Source of the DNA: Diplolepis rosae
Lineage: Eukaryota > Arthropoda > Insecta > Hymenoptera > Diplolepididae
Direction: 5' to 3'
Assembly: GCA_030998225.1 (NCBI GenBank)
Contig: JAPYXD010000680.1
Coordinates: 10,044,001 to 10,108,000 of the forward strand
DNA length: 64,000 nt
Shown here: positions 1-12,017 of the stretch, piece after piece
Numbering within the stretch: position 1 is the stretch's first letter
How the letters are laid out: each line of letters opens with the position of its first letter
Program-made: the position numbers and the translations under genes
The notes under the pieces: model-generated
Database searches by the model: none
Seen by the model: only the letters and a program-made list of their open reading frames with translations
What the model was told of the DNA's origin: nothing

Positions 1-104
1 TTCATTGTTATTTATTTTAATCGTTATTTTGATTAAGTGAATAGGAATTTTCACTAAAAATTTTCAGTACATTAGAAAATCATATCCTGAATGATGTAAT
101 CAAA

Positions 105-821
105 CACAGAGAAAAATTTCGTAATATTAACTGAAGTATAGTTCAGTTTATTTTAAAGATAAAAGAAAAGTTCGGCTACGAATACTGAAAAGATGTTTTC
201 ACCAAATTTCAGTCAGTTTAACTGAACATTTTTTCTGAAACAAAAAAAAAAAAAAACTCGGGACGATCGTATTCACGATTTTTTTTTATATATTCGATTC
301 TTGTCATCCAGAAATGAATTTTACGCTATAAATATAAAACACTTTCCTAGAAGTAAAAATCAAATGATTTATTTATTTTGTGAGCAATGTAATACACAAT
401 CTTCAATAATAAATTAATCATGATACCTAGTATGGTAGCATATAATAAGAACTACAAATTAATTACATGCATTTGAAAAATTTATGAAGTGTAAAAAATA
501 TTTGTTGTTGACATTCTCCAAATATTGCATTAACGATTCCTTTTTAAATCGGTATATGATGTTTTTGACAAATAAATTCTTTGATTACTGTATCTTAAGT
601 CAATCAAAACTGAAAATTTTTCCATTTGAAGGAAAAATTCCAAAAAAATTACTTTGATTTGAAATATTCTTTTATTATGAATAATAAATCTAGTTATCAT
701 TTCAAATGCGACTGTTCTTTGAACAACAATGGAGCTAGATTACTTTGACTGAAAAATTATGTAGTCGTGAAATACAACTGAAAAAGTCAGTTAATATTAC
801 CGACGTGAATTTCTCTCAGTG
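105..821. mobile_element. CACTG-type non-autonomous element, 717 bp
   Basis: The left end reads CACAGAGAAAAATTTCG and continues TAATATTAACTG. The right end is the reverse complement of CACTGAGAGAAATTC followed by the same TAATATTAACTG. Both ends are flanked by AA (103-104 and 822-823), which fits the 2-bp target duplication seen for other members of this group in the window. The interior is AT-rich with no open frame of note. TIRs starting CACTR with short target duplications are typical of the CMC (CACTA/Mirage/Chapaev) superfamily; that assignment is inference. Confidence 0.6.
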
Positions 822-1127
822 AAAGTTTTCTAATTTTTAAAATGACGAAAAAAGTCTTCATATCAACATCTTGAAAGTTCTAAATATATACCACTCGCAA
901 TTATTGATATTGACGTATTCGTGTATTTAAGTTGACAAAAATTGATTTGATGAATAAAAAAATTTCAAATTTAAATTACAAAACTTCTGTGAATATAATC
1001 CTATTTTTGAAAGTTCAAATCGAAAAGTGTATATTTTTTAGTTGATTCAAAAATATTAAGATTCTGAAGTTTCAGAACCGCTGATTTTAAAACATTTTAT
1101 AATTAAAATAAAATAAACCAAAAAAAA
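822..1127. other. AT-rich DNA, nothing recognised
   Basis: Low-complexity AT-rich sequence between two elements. I see no exon, RNA or repeat boundary here. Confidence 0.6.
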
Positions 1128-3115
1128 TCTGCCCGCTTCGCGGGCACATTCTCATCGCGCGCTTCGCGCTCGGTCTTGTGCTCTTCGCATACATTTAAGT
1201 TTATTTCTTATAATTTAATACTGAAGCTCAAACCAATTTTATAATATTAAAGATGATGTGAATTACTCATTTTCTCAAATTCACTAAATTTCTTTTTCAG
1301 TTTAAGTGAAACAGGAAATTCAATTTACTTAAGGCTCTATCGGCCTTAAGGAACACATTCTCATCATGACACTCGCGCTTCGCGCTCGATTTTCTGTATA
1401 CATTTCAGTAACTTTTTAATAAATTACATGATTAAAATAATTTATTTTCTTCCAAATCTCTCAAAAAGAAAAAATAATTGCAGACTTTATTTAAGGTAGT
1501 ACGATCACGAAAATTAGACCTCAGGCTAAAATAGATAATTTTGCTTTCAAGAATAGCAATATTATTTTTGTAGGGCTAATTTGAAAGAGAAAAGATTATT
1601 TTTCATGAAAAATTTGAAACACAAAAAAAAAATGTTATTAATAAATTTCATTTTTGCCCAAACTTATTTTCTGATCGCGTCGAGCCAAATTTTTAAAAAT
1701 GATGCGATTATAATAAATCACGGTTCATTTTTTTAGGAAAAAGATTCTCTACAACTTGACCGTTTCCGATTTTTGAAGATGAATTCTTTAATGGCTGAAA
1801 TTATAAAAAAACAATTTTTCAAAACAAAATTTTTATAAACAAATTGCTGTATTTGATAATAATTAATTCAATTTCAAAAATAGGAAACGGTCAAGTTGTA
1901 GAGAATCTTTTTTCTAAAAAAATGAGCCATAATTTATTATAATCGCATTATTTTCAAAAATTTGACTCGAAGCGATAAGAAAATAAGTTTGGGCAAAAAT
2001 AAAATTTATTAATAACATTATTTTTTTGTGTTTCAAATTTTTTTCATGAAAAATAATCTTTTCTCATTCAAATTGGCCCTTCAATAATAATGTTGCTATT
2101 CTTGAAAGCAAAATTATCTATTTTTGTCTGAGGTCTAATTTTCGTCATCGTACTACCTTAAGGAAACGATTTTGCAGAACAACGCTTATTTCGCATCTCA
2201 CATATTTTGGTAAAAAAAATCGAATTTTTTTAATATTAAAAATCAAAACATAACATATACATCCTGTCGAGAAACTTCTTAATAAGAATGTGTAGACCTC
2301 ATTTAGGCAAATAATTTTTCATCTGAACTTTTTTTATGTATCTCATATATTTTGTCTAAAAAATGGAATTATTGAATTTTAATCGTATTTTTTGGAATTG
2401 AAACGAAAAATATATGTTTTTTCATAAACTGTGTAAGACAAAACTTGTAGATCTTTTTGAAACGAACAACTTTGTATTCTTACGTTTTTTTCGTATTTCA
2501 CATATTACTGTTAAAAAATTGAATTTTGGATTTTCAATAGATTATTTTTGAATTAAAAAAAAAATATGCATCTTATGAAAAAATGTTACAATTCAAATTT
2601 GTAGGTCTTTATGTAGAAAATAATATTGTATCATAACGTTTTTTCGTATCTCGTATAATTTAACTGGAAAATGGAATTTTGATATTGACTTTTTTCGAAT
2701 TTGAATATGCTGTAAAATTTCTAATTTTGATTTAATCAAAAAACGTTATAAGGATAATTTTTAGAGATTTATGAGCACTATCTAAAACCAGTATTGAAAT
2801 TTTTGATTTTTTCAAAAAATTATTTTCAAAAACACAAAAGTAGTCCTCAATCCCTCAATTTCGATTGGATGTGGCTGGTTAGCGAACTTGTCCTTACTTT
2901 TTCGGCTCCGATAAAGTGTACCAAAGCTCAATTCAATCTGATAATTCTATCGAGAGTTATGCCGCACACGACCTACTACAGACACAGACAGACAGACACT
3001 TTCGTAAAAACCCTTTTTTCGGACACAGGGGGTCTTAAAACGTAAAGATTTGATACAAATTTCGAAAGTCATTTTTCACATAAAACCAATACTTTCTCAT
3101 CCATGATGAGAATGT
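1128..3115 (+). mobile_element. Rep-A copy 1 (interrupted by a TTAA element)
   Basis: Rep-A is about 1.4 kb when uninterrupted and occurs four times nearly full length in this window, plus degraded copies. It starts TCTGCCCGCTTCGCGGGC then ACATTCTCATC, and it ends GATGAGAATGT, so the outer ends form an 11-bp inverted repeat (1146-1156 and 3105-3115). The left 70-130 bp are GC-rich islands of short hairpins; the rest is strongly AT-rich. Near the right end lie a (CAGA)n microsatellite and an 83-codon frame (2794-3045) that recurs in other copies. I read that frame as a by-product of nucleotide conservation, not as a gene. The superfamily is unknown. This copy has lost the longer hairpin island seen in copies at 8683 and 22648, and it contains a 663-bp foldback at 1495-2157. 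Confidence 0.85.
1495..2157. mobile_element. Rep-T1 TTAA foldback element, 663 bp
   Basis: A near-perfect palindrome: the left end GGTAGTACGATCACGAAAATT is mirrored at the right end by the complement of GGTAGTACGATGACGAAAATT. It is flanked on both sides by TTAA (1491-1494, 2158-2161). The host Rep-A copies at 9130 and 23075 show the unbroken site with one TTAA followed by GGAAA, so the 4-bp duplication is directly visible. There is no transposase. A relative starts at 36591. TTAA duplications are known for piggyBac and Kolobok elements. Confidence 0.88.
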
Positions 3116-4970
3116 AAAAATGAGTGAGCATTAAACTTGTTAATTTAATTTTGAGGACATTAACATAATTTTGTAGCAATGTTAAAAAGTTGAATTTTGA
3201 CACATTTATTTTGGAAAGCATTAAATTAGTAAAAATGATAATTTCTGTGTCAAAATTTTGTAAATTTTAACGGTATAATGTATTAATATTTAAATGTATA
3301 TGAATTGGAAATTATTCTATTTTCAAACTAGTAAAAAGTGAGTCCTGGTTTTTAATTCGTGGTCTTGAATTGGATAAAATTATTATGTTATTTTAGAAAT
3401 ATGTCATACTATATTTGAAACTACATAGCCACTTAGATGTTTTGATAATATATAATTCATAGTTAATTTGACTTATGACTTGTGGCCTCGCAAATAATTT
3501 TACGTACATTAGAACTTAACTTGAACCATAGTAACTTCCGGTCCAGAATAAATTGGCAAAGATCCTCATCATATCTGATTCATAAATAAGTAACAGCGAA
3601 ATTTTTTTTCTCAAGGATATTTTACACTTAGAAATTTCTATATTAAACTTTTATCACATGTGCTGGAAGCCTTTTTCAGTAATAAATAATAAATTAAATA
3701 TTTTCATTCTAAAAAATTCTAATCGCCATTTAAATTTTAATACACGTACGCATTTATTTTAATAATATTAGTAGATTTAGCAAAACATTATTTTGAGTCA
3801 TTAAAAGATTTCATTGAAGCAATTAAAACACTTTGAATACATTATTTGTGTTAAAAAAGTTTTCTTTTTATTCACTAATTATAGTTTTAAATAAAGAAAT
3901 GTCAAAAATACTATACAAAAATAAAGAATTTGGTTGAATAAAGCTTTTAGCTTAAAAAATATTCTTAGTGTAGTACAGAAATTATCACAATTTCTATTTT
4001 TTTAATTGTATAACTGCACGTTTAGAAATTTCTGTAGTGAATTGAGTGTACCAATTCAGTTTACCAATGTATACAAATTTATTATACATTAGTATTGTAA
4101 ATTTAATATATTTGTCTGTAAGACAGAATGTATGAAAAATTAAAGTGCTTTATTTTCCTCAAAGTTTATTAAATATTTAAAATGTAAACGATAATCAGTA
4201 ATTTATTCATCTAATTCTGTTTTACAATCAAAGTATAATGTACAGGTGGAAATCTAATCCAAAATTAAACCTAAATATTAGATTATTAATGTGAGCACAA
4301 ATGTTAATCACTGTTAGAAATTTCTGTATTAAACTTCTATTATACATGCACGTGATGGAAGTTTCATCCAATAACGTAAATTACCTTAAAAATACTTTCA
4401 TCTTAAAAAATACAAACTTTTATTTGAAATTGAATACACATGTCTGTTTATGTTGATAATCTTTCAATTTATAATGTTATTAAAAATGAATAAAATTTAA
4501 AATACACCCATAATAATTTCTTATAATTTTCAAAAACATTAATTTTAATTCACTTTTTGGATATTAAATTACATTAGAATCAATAATATTTTTAACAGTT
4601 TTATTCAGATCTCATGATTATCAACTTTTAGAACTTTCAAACTTAGAATTCAGTTACAATAATATGGCTTCAGACAAAAATATTATGCCTAATTATTCAT
4701 AATAACAAACTATTCTAATTTTTGATTTGTGTAAAGTAAGCATTTCAGTATCTTTTATAAAAAGCGATTAACATGAGTGTGTGTAATATTTAACATACTC
4801 TGTCTTAATGACGATGTAATATATTCTAGGATTTAAATTTATTATACAGATGTAATTAATAATTGCAAAGATTTTCAACAGTGTGTTAAACACGTTTTGC
4901 TTTTTTGTGTCTGTGGCTTTATTGGATATCCAAAAGTGGGTGTGAGCGGATGTTTCGATTTAGTTTCTAG
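3116..4970. other. AT-rich region with CACTGTTAGAAATTTCTG repeat fragments
   Basis: No gene is visible. A short word related to CACTGTTAGAAATTTCTGTA recurs in the same orientation at about 3626, 4018 and 4309, and a CAGTG end lies at 4879-4883. These look like eroded CACTG-type elements, but I could not pair two ends with matching flanks. Confidence 0.5.
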
Positions 4971-5027
4971 GATCTGGCACTGGAAGTGGTGTGGATGCGT
5001 GTAATATCAGAATATTTCATAGTATTG
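4971..5027 (+). other. Possible 57-nt internal exon
   Basis: The sequence is preceded by a pyrimidine-rich acceptor ending TTTCTAG and followed by the donor GTGAGTAC. The length is exactly 19 codons. Frame 1 is open (starts DLALEVVW), and frame 3 is also open (SGTGSGVDACN). The local base composition is less AT-rich than its surroundings. Against this, I recognise no protein, and chance AG/GTGAGT pairs are common in 64 kb. The strand agrees with the two ratchet-type splice motifs. Confidence 0.22.
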
Positions 5028-5682
5028 GTGAGTACTTGCAGGTTCATGTATTTCCTGTAAATCCTCGCCTGCTTGCCTTCCCTCCTTCATTCTAACTGCT
5101 ATCGTATCAACATCGCACTTCATAACCCTGCGGTGTTTCCGCGCTTCTCAAACTGTTATAGTATACGAAGTTCCTCTTTCATTCGTCTTAGTCAAAAGGA
5201 TTTTAAAATCAAATCCACAGAAAATTGAATTATCATCGAACAGCTTTATCATTCCTGAAAATAAGCACAAGTATATTATTTACGAGATTAATCTCTCTTC
5301 TATATTTACGCTCCTTCTCTCCTCTTTTGGATCAAAAATCCCCAAAGTTCTTTTTGTTTAGGACTTTCTTTCTTTTTCTCCACTTTTTGTCAAGTTTTGC
5401 AAAAAAATGAGTGCAATTTTCGTGGTGAGATTTAAAAAAAAAATTTCGATTAAAAATTTGAAAAGTAACTGTGGGAATTTATTCACTCATTTGGGCCTGA
5501 CCTGGGCCATGAAAATATTATTAGATATTTAGGCATATTTTGATTAAATCTTTATTTATTTTCCATGGTCTAGAAATATTTATAGGATTCTTCTAGGGAT
5601 GTTAGTATTTTCCTCTTTTTTGATGGAGGGTCGAAGAAACTGATCCGGTCCGATTGTGAGTGTAAAATTTTTAAATATGCCC
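5028..5682. other. Pyrimidine-rich to AT-rich DNA, no gene seen
   Basis: The first 150 bases are moderately GC-rich and the next 200 are T/C-rich. The 61-codon frame at 5225-5410 is a low-complexity pyrimidine artefact. No repeat ends are recognised. Confidence 0.4.
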
Positions 5683-5684
5683 TA

Positions 5685-7559
5685 CACTGAAAAAAATTGG
5701 AATCAAAGAAAGTTTACTTGATTTAAAGAAATGATCGTTGTGAATAGGTCCTGTAAAATATTTCTTCAATACAAAGAAATGGTTTACATTGTACCAGAAT
5801 TATGAGATTATTGAGGCATTTAAATAATTATTCCAGTCAGGGAATTATTAATTGAATGAATAAAAAGTGTATTTATTTGAAATATATCAGTGATTTGTAT
5901 TTAAGAAGCAAGTAGTTGGTGTGATCCAATATTATTTCTGAACTAAACAATATTTTGATCGTAAAAAAAATTAAATCGCATACATCGCATGTTTCTTAGC
6001 TCGAAATATTTAAACAAACTGGATTCTTAGCCTTCAAGATATAATTTCTTTGGCTTATGGCCATGCATAAACCGGGTCACGTGACCAAATTTATAGGTTA
6101 ATTGAACCATTAAGATAACTTTTTCGTTTCTAATATATTTACTTGAAAATTTAAAGAACGTAATAAAAGGCGGTAAGGATCATCTGTTAACTTCGCTTTA
6201 GTAAGCATTTTACAAAATGTTTATTTTTGAGAAAATGAAACTGGGAGTTATCGGCAATTACAGCTCTGTAACGCCATTTCCACAGGAAATGGAATATCGC
6301 TCTGAAATTTCGAAACATGGATAAGAAAGCACTAAGGCAGATTTTCTGCGTGCCGAATACCGAAATAAATACAAAAACTATTTTATCAAATTGATAACAT
6401 TACAACAAAAAAGACATAATTTTTGGAAGATCTACCTATGTCTAGTGTCGCACTGCAGGTACTAAACTATATTAACAGGTGACGTATGAGGTTATATGTG
6501 TCGTTATTTCTGTGGGAATTATAAAACTTTTTTTCTTTCTACACTCAAAGCTTTTGTCATAACTTTTTATTCCTACTTTCTAATCATTTTCCAAGATTCC
6601 CCTGCTTTATTTCAAATTCAGTCAATTTGCATATAATAATGTAACATTTGAAGAATATTTGCCTAAATTTTCATTGCAAAATATTGAAAATTGAGCGAGT
6701 GGCAAAAAGGCTCCCAGGGATACCTGGTGAATTATGTGATGAAGTATAGAAACCGGGCCTGGAGCAACGAACGCTCAAATACTCATAACTTCGTCAATTT
6801 TGCTCTGATGGACATGAAATTTTGACACAATATTCTTGAGATATTATGCAATTAGTTAAAAAAATAAAAAATTAAATGCAAAAATTAAAGTTTTAATACT
6901 TTAACCCCCCCCCCCCCCCCCCCCCAAGGCCATGGATCAATCTGGTCACGTAACTAGATTCCTACTTTACCGGCATTTCAGTTTATATAACCCCATTTCT
7001 ATTATCGTGCGTATGTCGCTACCTGTCACTATATTGTAATCGACGCATTCTGCTCCACTGTAAAGTAATAGGCGCATGTGCAGTTCAATTTTTACATTAT
7101 GTTCCTCCGTATCGTAATACACAACATTATGCTACTTTCAACTCTAGCATAAAAACGCGTTAATGCGCCGGAGGCACATAAAGTACATTATTAAAGGTCT
7201 GTTTGGTCCTAAATGTTTATAATTATATTTAAAAAATATTCATAGACCCTAAAGCCAATTATCAAGATCAACATATATCTTCAATATTTAAAAAATCTTC
7301 AAAGAAATTTTTTCTCCACAATTATGAACATTTATGACCAGACTTAGTGCATTTCATTTAGTATCACAAATTTTCAACTCGTTATCTTATTTTTTACAGA
7401 AATATCTCCTTATATAAAAAAAAAAAATTTCTTTGAATCTAAACGTACATTTTCTGAATCTGAACAATATTTATTGAACTCTAATCAACAATTCCTTGGA
7501 CCAAATGAAAGAAACTAAAGAAATTCTTTTTTTTTAATTCTAGTAATTTCTTTTAAGTG
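5685..7559. mobile_element. Large CACTG-type element (K1), 1.9 kb, composite
   Basis: The left end is CACTGAAAAAAATTGG, the right end TTTTAAGTG, and both are flanked by TA (5683-5684, 7560-7561). The left third (5815-6060) and the right end (7430-7550) have clear relatives at 22330-22570, 24580-24890 and 25650-25770. From about 6058 it is interrupted by a Rep-F end (GGCCATGC followed by GGGTCACGTGACC). A second Rep-F end sits at 6926 behind a 21-base C run. A small inverted repeat occupies 7197-7345. No transposase frame is present. Confidence 0.5.
6905..6925 (+). repeat. Poly-C tract, 21 bases
   Basis: A homopolymer of C directly after TTAA and directly before the Rep-F end AAGGCCATGGATCAATC. 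The length is prone to assembly error. Confidence 0.95.
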
Positions 7560-7561
7560 TA

Positions 7562-8491
7562 TATTATGTATGAAGTAATATAGTAATTTTCTTCTGCTGG
7601 CGGTGGATCTAAAAAACACTATTTGAAAAAAGGAGTCAAAAGTGTCACAACGGAAAGTATCAAATCAAGATCTGATCAGGGCGTGATTAAAAATTTAAAT
7701 TGGTTTATGAAAAGAGATAAAAAGTTAAGGAAGATGAAAAACGGGATAACCATCACAGCCCCCAAACAGCACCTAGTTACTTATATCCCCTATTATTTGA
7801 TTAATACAAAATTTTAAAATTAGTAACATGTCCTTTTTGTGTATAGCTATTTATGATACAGTTAGTCTTTGTTGCCAAGTTTATAACTCCAGTCGTGAAT
7901 TTATAATCAGAAACTGCCTCTTGGACATTGAGGTTTCGTAATGTCGCAGCTGGTGCGGCAATTCTCGATCGATGACCTTCCCTCGTTCGATCGACCGATC
8001 CCAGTGGAATTGAAGATAGTCGTGAAAGGTACACAGCCGATATTTCTGTTCTCAGGGACTCGCAGGTTCATCTTCTATCCTTACGACTGTCCTCGCCTTA
8101 TGTGATATCGTTCCACGTTCATCCGTTTTCAACTCGTCTTGCATACTTCTCCACTTTATATCTCAAACTCACGTACATAAGTAAATACCTCTATATCCAC
8201 AAGTTCTGTCTAGGAAAAATTGTGTTGATATCGATCAAACTGATCCGCTATCGCAAAGTGAAGTTTGCATATTGATTGAGAGCGATTTCTACCTCACAAT
8301 TTACATTATGAGGTGGAAGCTATGCAAAAATTTTATCATGTTTCTCGAAACCTTACTCTAGATATTTCTTACAGCTGGAATTTTTTCAAAACTAAGTGAA
8401 TTTATACTTTTTGAATTTTTTTTTATTTCTCCAAAGAGCGTAGATGCAGAAAAAAATGGCACATTTCAATCTGCAATCAGAGCAAAGAGTG
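7562..8491. other. Unique DNA, partly GC-balanced; no gene recognised
   Basis: 7900-8200 has a higher GC content than its surroundings, but it has stops in all frames over any stretch long enough to judge. The 64- and 77-codon frames here overlap on opposite strands and have no recognisable features. It could be conserved non-coding sequence. Confidence 0.35.
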
Positions 8492-8682
8492 TTAACCCAG
8501 TAACGCCTGAACAGACTTTTTTCCTGCAAACTTTCCGGCCATAAAAAAAATTATGTAAAAAGTTTATAAAAAATCCAGCCAAGGTTTTTCTGAAGTCAAC
8601 TTTCATCTTTTTCGAGAATCTTGCCCTAATTTTTCGATAAAACGTAAGCCTTCATTGTTATTAACAATTTTATTGAAAAAAA

Positions 8683-10090
8683 TCTGCCCGCTTCGCGGGC
8701 ACATTTGTCGTCGCGCGCTTCGCTCGCAAGTTTGAGCGCGCCTAGGGCGCGCGATTCGATCGTCGCGCTTCGCGCTCCGGAATTTTTGAACGTCGCGCTT
8801 CGCGCTCGGTCTTGTGCTCTTCGCATACATTTAAGTTTATTTCTTATATTTTTATACTGAAGCTCAAACCAATTTTATAATAATATTACAGATGATGTGA
8901 ATTACACATTTTCTCAAAGTCACTCAATTTCTTTTTGAATTTAAGTGAAACAGGAAATTCAATTTACTTAAGGCTCTATCGGCCTTAAGGAACACATTCT
9001 CATCATGACACTCGCACTTCGCGCTCGATTTTCTGTATACATTTCAGTATAACTTTTCAATAAATTACATGATTAAAAGAATTTACTTTCTTCCAAATAT
9101 CTAAAAAAGGAAAAACAATCGTAGACTTTATTTAAGGAAACGATTTTGCAGAACAACGCTTATTTCGTATCTCACATATTTTGGTGAAAAAAATTGAATT
9201 TTTTCAATATTAAAAATCAAAACATAAAATATACATCCTGTCCCGAAATTTCTTTATGAGAATTTGTAGACCTCATTTAGGCAAACAATTTTCCATCTAA
9301 ATGTATTTTTGTATCTCACATATTTTGTCTAAAACATGGAATTTTTGAATTTTAATCGTATTTTTTGGAATTGAAACAAAAAATATATGTTTTATCAGAA
9401 ACTGTGTGAGACAAAATTTGTAGATCTTTCTGAAACGAACAACTTTGTATTCTTACATTTTTTTCGTATTTCGAATATTATTGTTAAAAAATTGAATTTT
9501 GGATTTTCAATAGTTTTTTTTTTAATTAAAAAGAAAAATATGCATCTTATGAAAAAATGTTACAATTCAAATTTGTAGGTCTTTATTTATTCAATAATAT
9601 TGTATCATAACGTTTTTTCGTATCTCGTATAATTTAACTGGAAAATGGAATTTTGATATTTACTTTTTTCGAATTTTAATATGATGTAAAATTTCTAATT
9701 TTTATTTAATCAAAAAATGTTATTAAGATAATTTTTAGAGATTTATGAGCACTATCAAAAACCAGGATTGGAATTTTTGATTTTTTCAAAAAATTATTTT
9801 CAAAAACACAAAAGTAGTCCTCAATCCCTCAATTTCGATTGGATGTGGCTGGTTAATGAACTTGTCCTTACTTTTTCGGCTCCGATAAAGTGTACCAAAG
9901 CTCAATTCAATCTGATAATTCTATCGAGAGTTATGCCGCACACGACCTACTACAGACAGACAGACAGACAGACACTTTCGTAAAAACCATTTTTCTGACT
10001 TAGGGGGTCTCAAAACGTAAAGATTTGATGAAAATTTCGAAAGTCATTTTTCACATAAAACCAATACCTTCTCATCCATGATGAGAATGT
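8683..10090 (+). mobile_element. Rep-A copy 2 (left arm of the giant foldback)
   Basis: This copy is nearly full length. The hairpin island (8684-8830) shows GCCCGCTTCGCGGGC, GCGCGCCTAGGGCGCGC and repeated CGCGCTTCGCGCTC, followed by a TTAAGGC…GCCTTAA hairpin near 8968 and the (CAGA)n tract near 9955. The right terminus is the hairpin TTCTCATC-CAT-GATGAGAA. Its TTTATTTAAGGAAACG site near 9130 is uninterrupted and is the empty-site reference for the insertion in copy 1. Confidence 0.85.
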
Positions 10091-10639
10091 AAAAAAGTGA
10101 AATTATCGAGATCGATCACTTTTAAAACCAACGAAACACATGGAAATCGAATTCCATGAACCGCAGAAATGATTTTTCTTGTGTCCATAGACATAAAACT
10201 CCAAGTTCACTAGCTGTTTTTTAACATGGCGCAAATGGCGCTTTCTGACACAGCTTTACCCGATTTATAATTTATTTGATTTTGACATTTGACCATAATA
10301 TAAAAAGTTCATAGTATGACTTGAAAATGTGTACTCGGGGGTTTCTAGGATCAATGATCACGAATTTAAAGTTATTATTGAAAATATATATTGTTTAAGC
10401 AATTTTTTTGAACAAACTATGTCTCTGTTCAACTTTTGTCCAAGCTGAAACCGAACTTATTTTTTTGAAAACTAAATCTCATGATGACACCTAGTTATCG
10501 AAAATCAAAAAAACAGCAAGTGTACTTCGAGTTTTATGTCTATGGACGCGAGAAAAACGATTTCTGCAGTTCTTGGAATTCGATTTCCATGTGTTTCGTT
10601 GGTTTTAAAAGTGATCGATCTCGATAATTTCACTTTTTT

Positions 10640-12017
10640 ACATTCTCATCATGGATGAGAATGTATTAGTTTTATGTGAAAAATGACTTTTGAAATTTTT
10701 ATCAAATCTTTACGTTTTGAGACCCCCTGAGTCAGAAAAAAGGGTTTTTACGAAAGTGTCTGTCTGTCTGTCTGTAGTAGGTCGTGTGCGGCATAACTCT
10801 CGATAGAATTATCAGATTGAATTGAGCTTTGGTACACTTTATCGGAGCCGAAAAAGTAAGGACAAGTTCATTAACCAGCCACATCCAATCGAAATTGAGG
10901 GATTGAGGACTACTTTTGTGTTTTTGAAAATAATTTTTTGAAAAAATCAAAAATTTCAATACTGGTTTTAGATAGTCCTCATAAATCTCTAAAAATTATC
11001 CTTATAACGTTTTTTGATTAAATCAAAATTAGAAATTTTAAGGCATATTCAAATTCGAAAAAAGTCAATATCAAAATTCCATTTTCCAGTTAAATTATAC
11101 GAGATACGAAAAAACGTTATGATACAATATTATTGAATAAATAAAGACCTACAAATTTGAATTGTAACATTTTTTCATAAGATGCATATTTTTCTTTTTA
11201 ATTAAAAAAAAAACTATTGAAAATCCAAAATTCAATTTTTTAACAATAATATTCGAAATACGAAAAAAACGTAAGAATACAAAGTTGTTCGTTTCAAAAA
11301 GATCTACAAATTTTGTCTCACACAGTTTCTGATAAAACATATATTTTTCGTTTCAATTCCAAAAAATACGATTAAAATTCAAAAATTCCATTTTTTAGAC
11401 AAAATATGTGAGATACAAAAAAAACATTTAGATGGAAAATTGTTTGCCTAAATGAGGTCTACAAATTCTCATAAAGAAATTTCGGGACAGGATGTATATT
11501 TTATGTTTTGATTTTTAATATTAAAAAAATTCGATTTTTTTCACCAAAATATGTGAGATTCGAAATAAGCGTTGTTCTGCAAAATCGTTTCCTTAAATAA
11601 AGTCTACGACTGTTTTTTCTTTTTGAGAGTTTTGGAAGAAAATAAATTATTTTAATCATGTAATTTATTAAAAAGTTACTGAAATGTACACAGAAAATCG
11701 AGCGCGAAGCGCGAGCGCCATGATGAGAATGTGTTCCTTAAGGCTGATAGAGCCTTAAGTAATTTGAATTTCCTGTTTCACTTAAATTCAAAAAGAAATT
11801 GAGTGACTTTGAGAAAATGTGTAATTCACATCATCCGTAATATTATAAAATTGGTTTGAGCTTCAGTATCAAATTATAATAAATAAACTTGAATGTATGT
11901 GAAGAGCACAAGAACGGAGCGCGAAGCGCGACGATCAAATCGCGCGCCCTAGGCGCGCTCAAAATTGCGAGCGAAGCGAGCTGCGCGCGATGAGAATGTG
12001 CCCGCCAAGCGGGCAGA
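10640..12017 (-). mobile_element. Rep-A copy 3 (right arm of the giant foldback)
   Basis: The mirror image of copy 2, beginning with ACATTCTCATC at 10640 and ending with GGGCAGA at 12011-12017. It has its own point changes (for example GCCAAGCGGGC in place of GCGAAGCGGGC) and lacks part of the hairpin island, so the arms have diverged and are not an assembly mirror artefact. Confidence 0.85.

Noticed and set aside
2794..3045. Recurring open frame (also 9768-9983, 10732-10959, 23714-23974) starting MKFLIFSKNYFQKH or MEFLIFSKNYFQKH
   Set aside because: It lies in the conserved right part of Rep-A and runs into the (CAGA)n tract. Copies differ by non-silent changes and the frame ends arbitrarily, so it is a by-product of DNA similarity.
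1128..3115. Rep-A as a Helitron
   Set aside because: It starts with TC and has a 3' hairpin, but there is no CTRR after the hairpin and the outermost bases form an inverted repeat, which Helitrons lack.
9387..9578. Second recurring Rep-A frame (also 11149-11340) starting MFYQKLCETKFVDL
   Set aside because: AT-rich low-complexity translation that overlaps the repeat body. It is present only where the DNA is conserved, with no sign of codon-level constraint.
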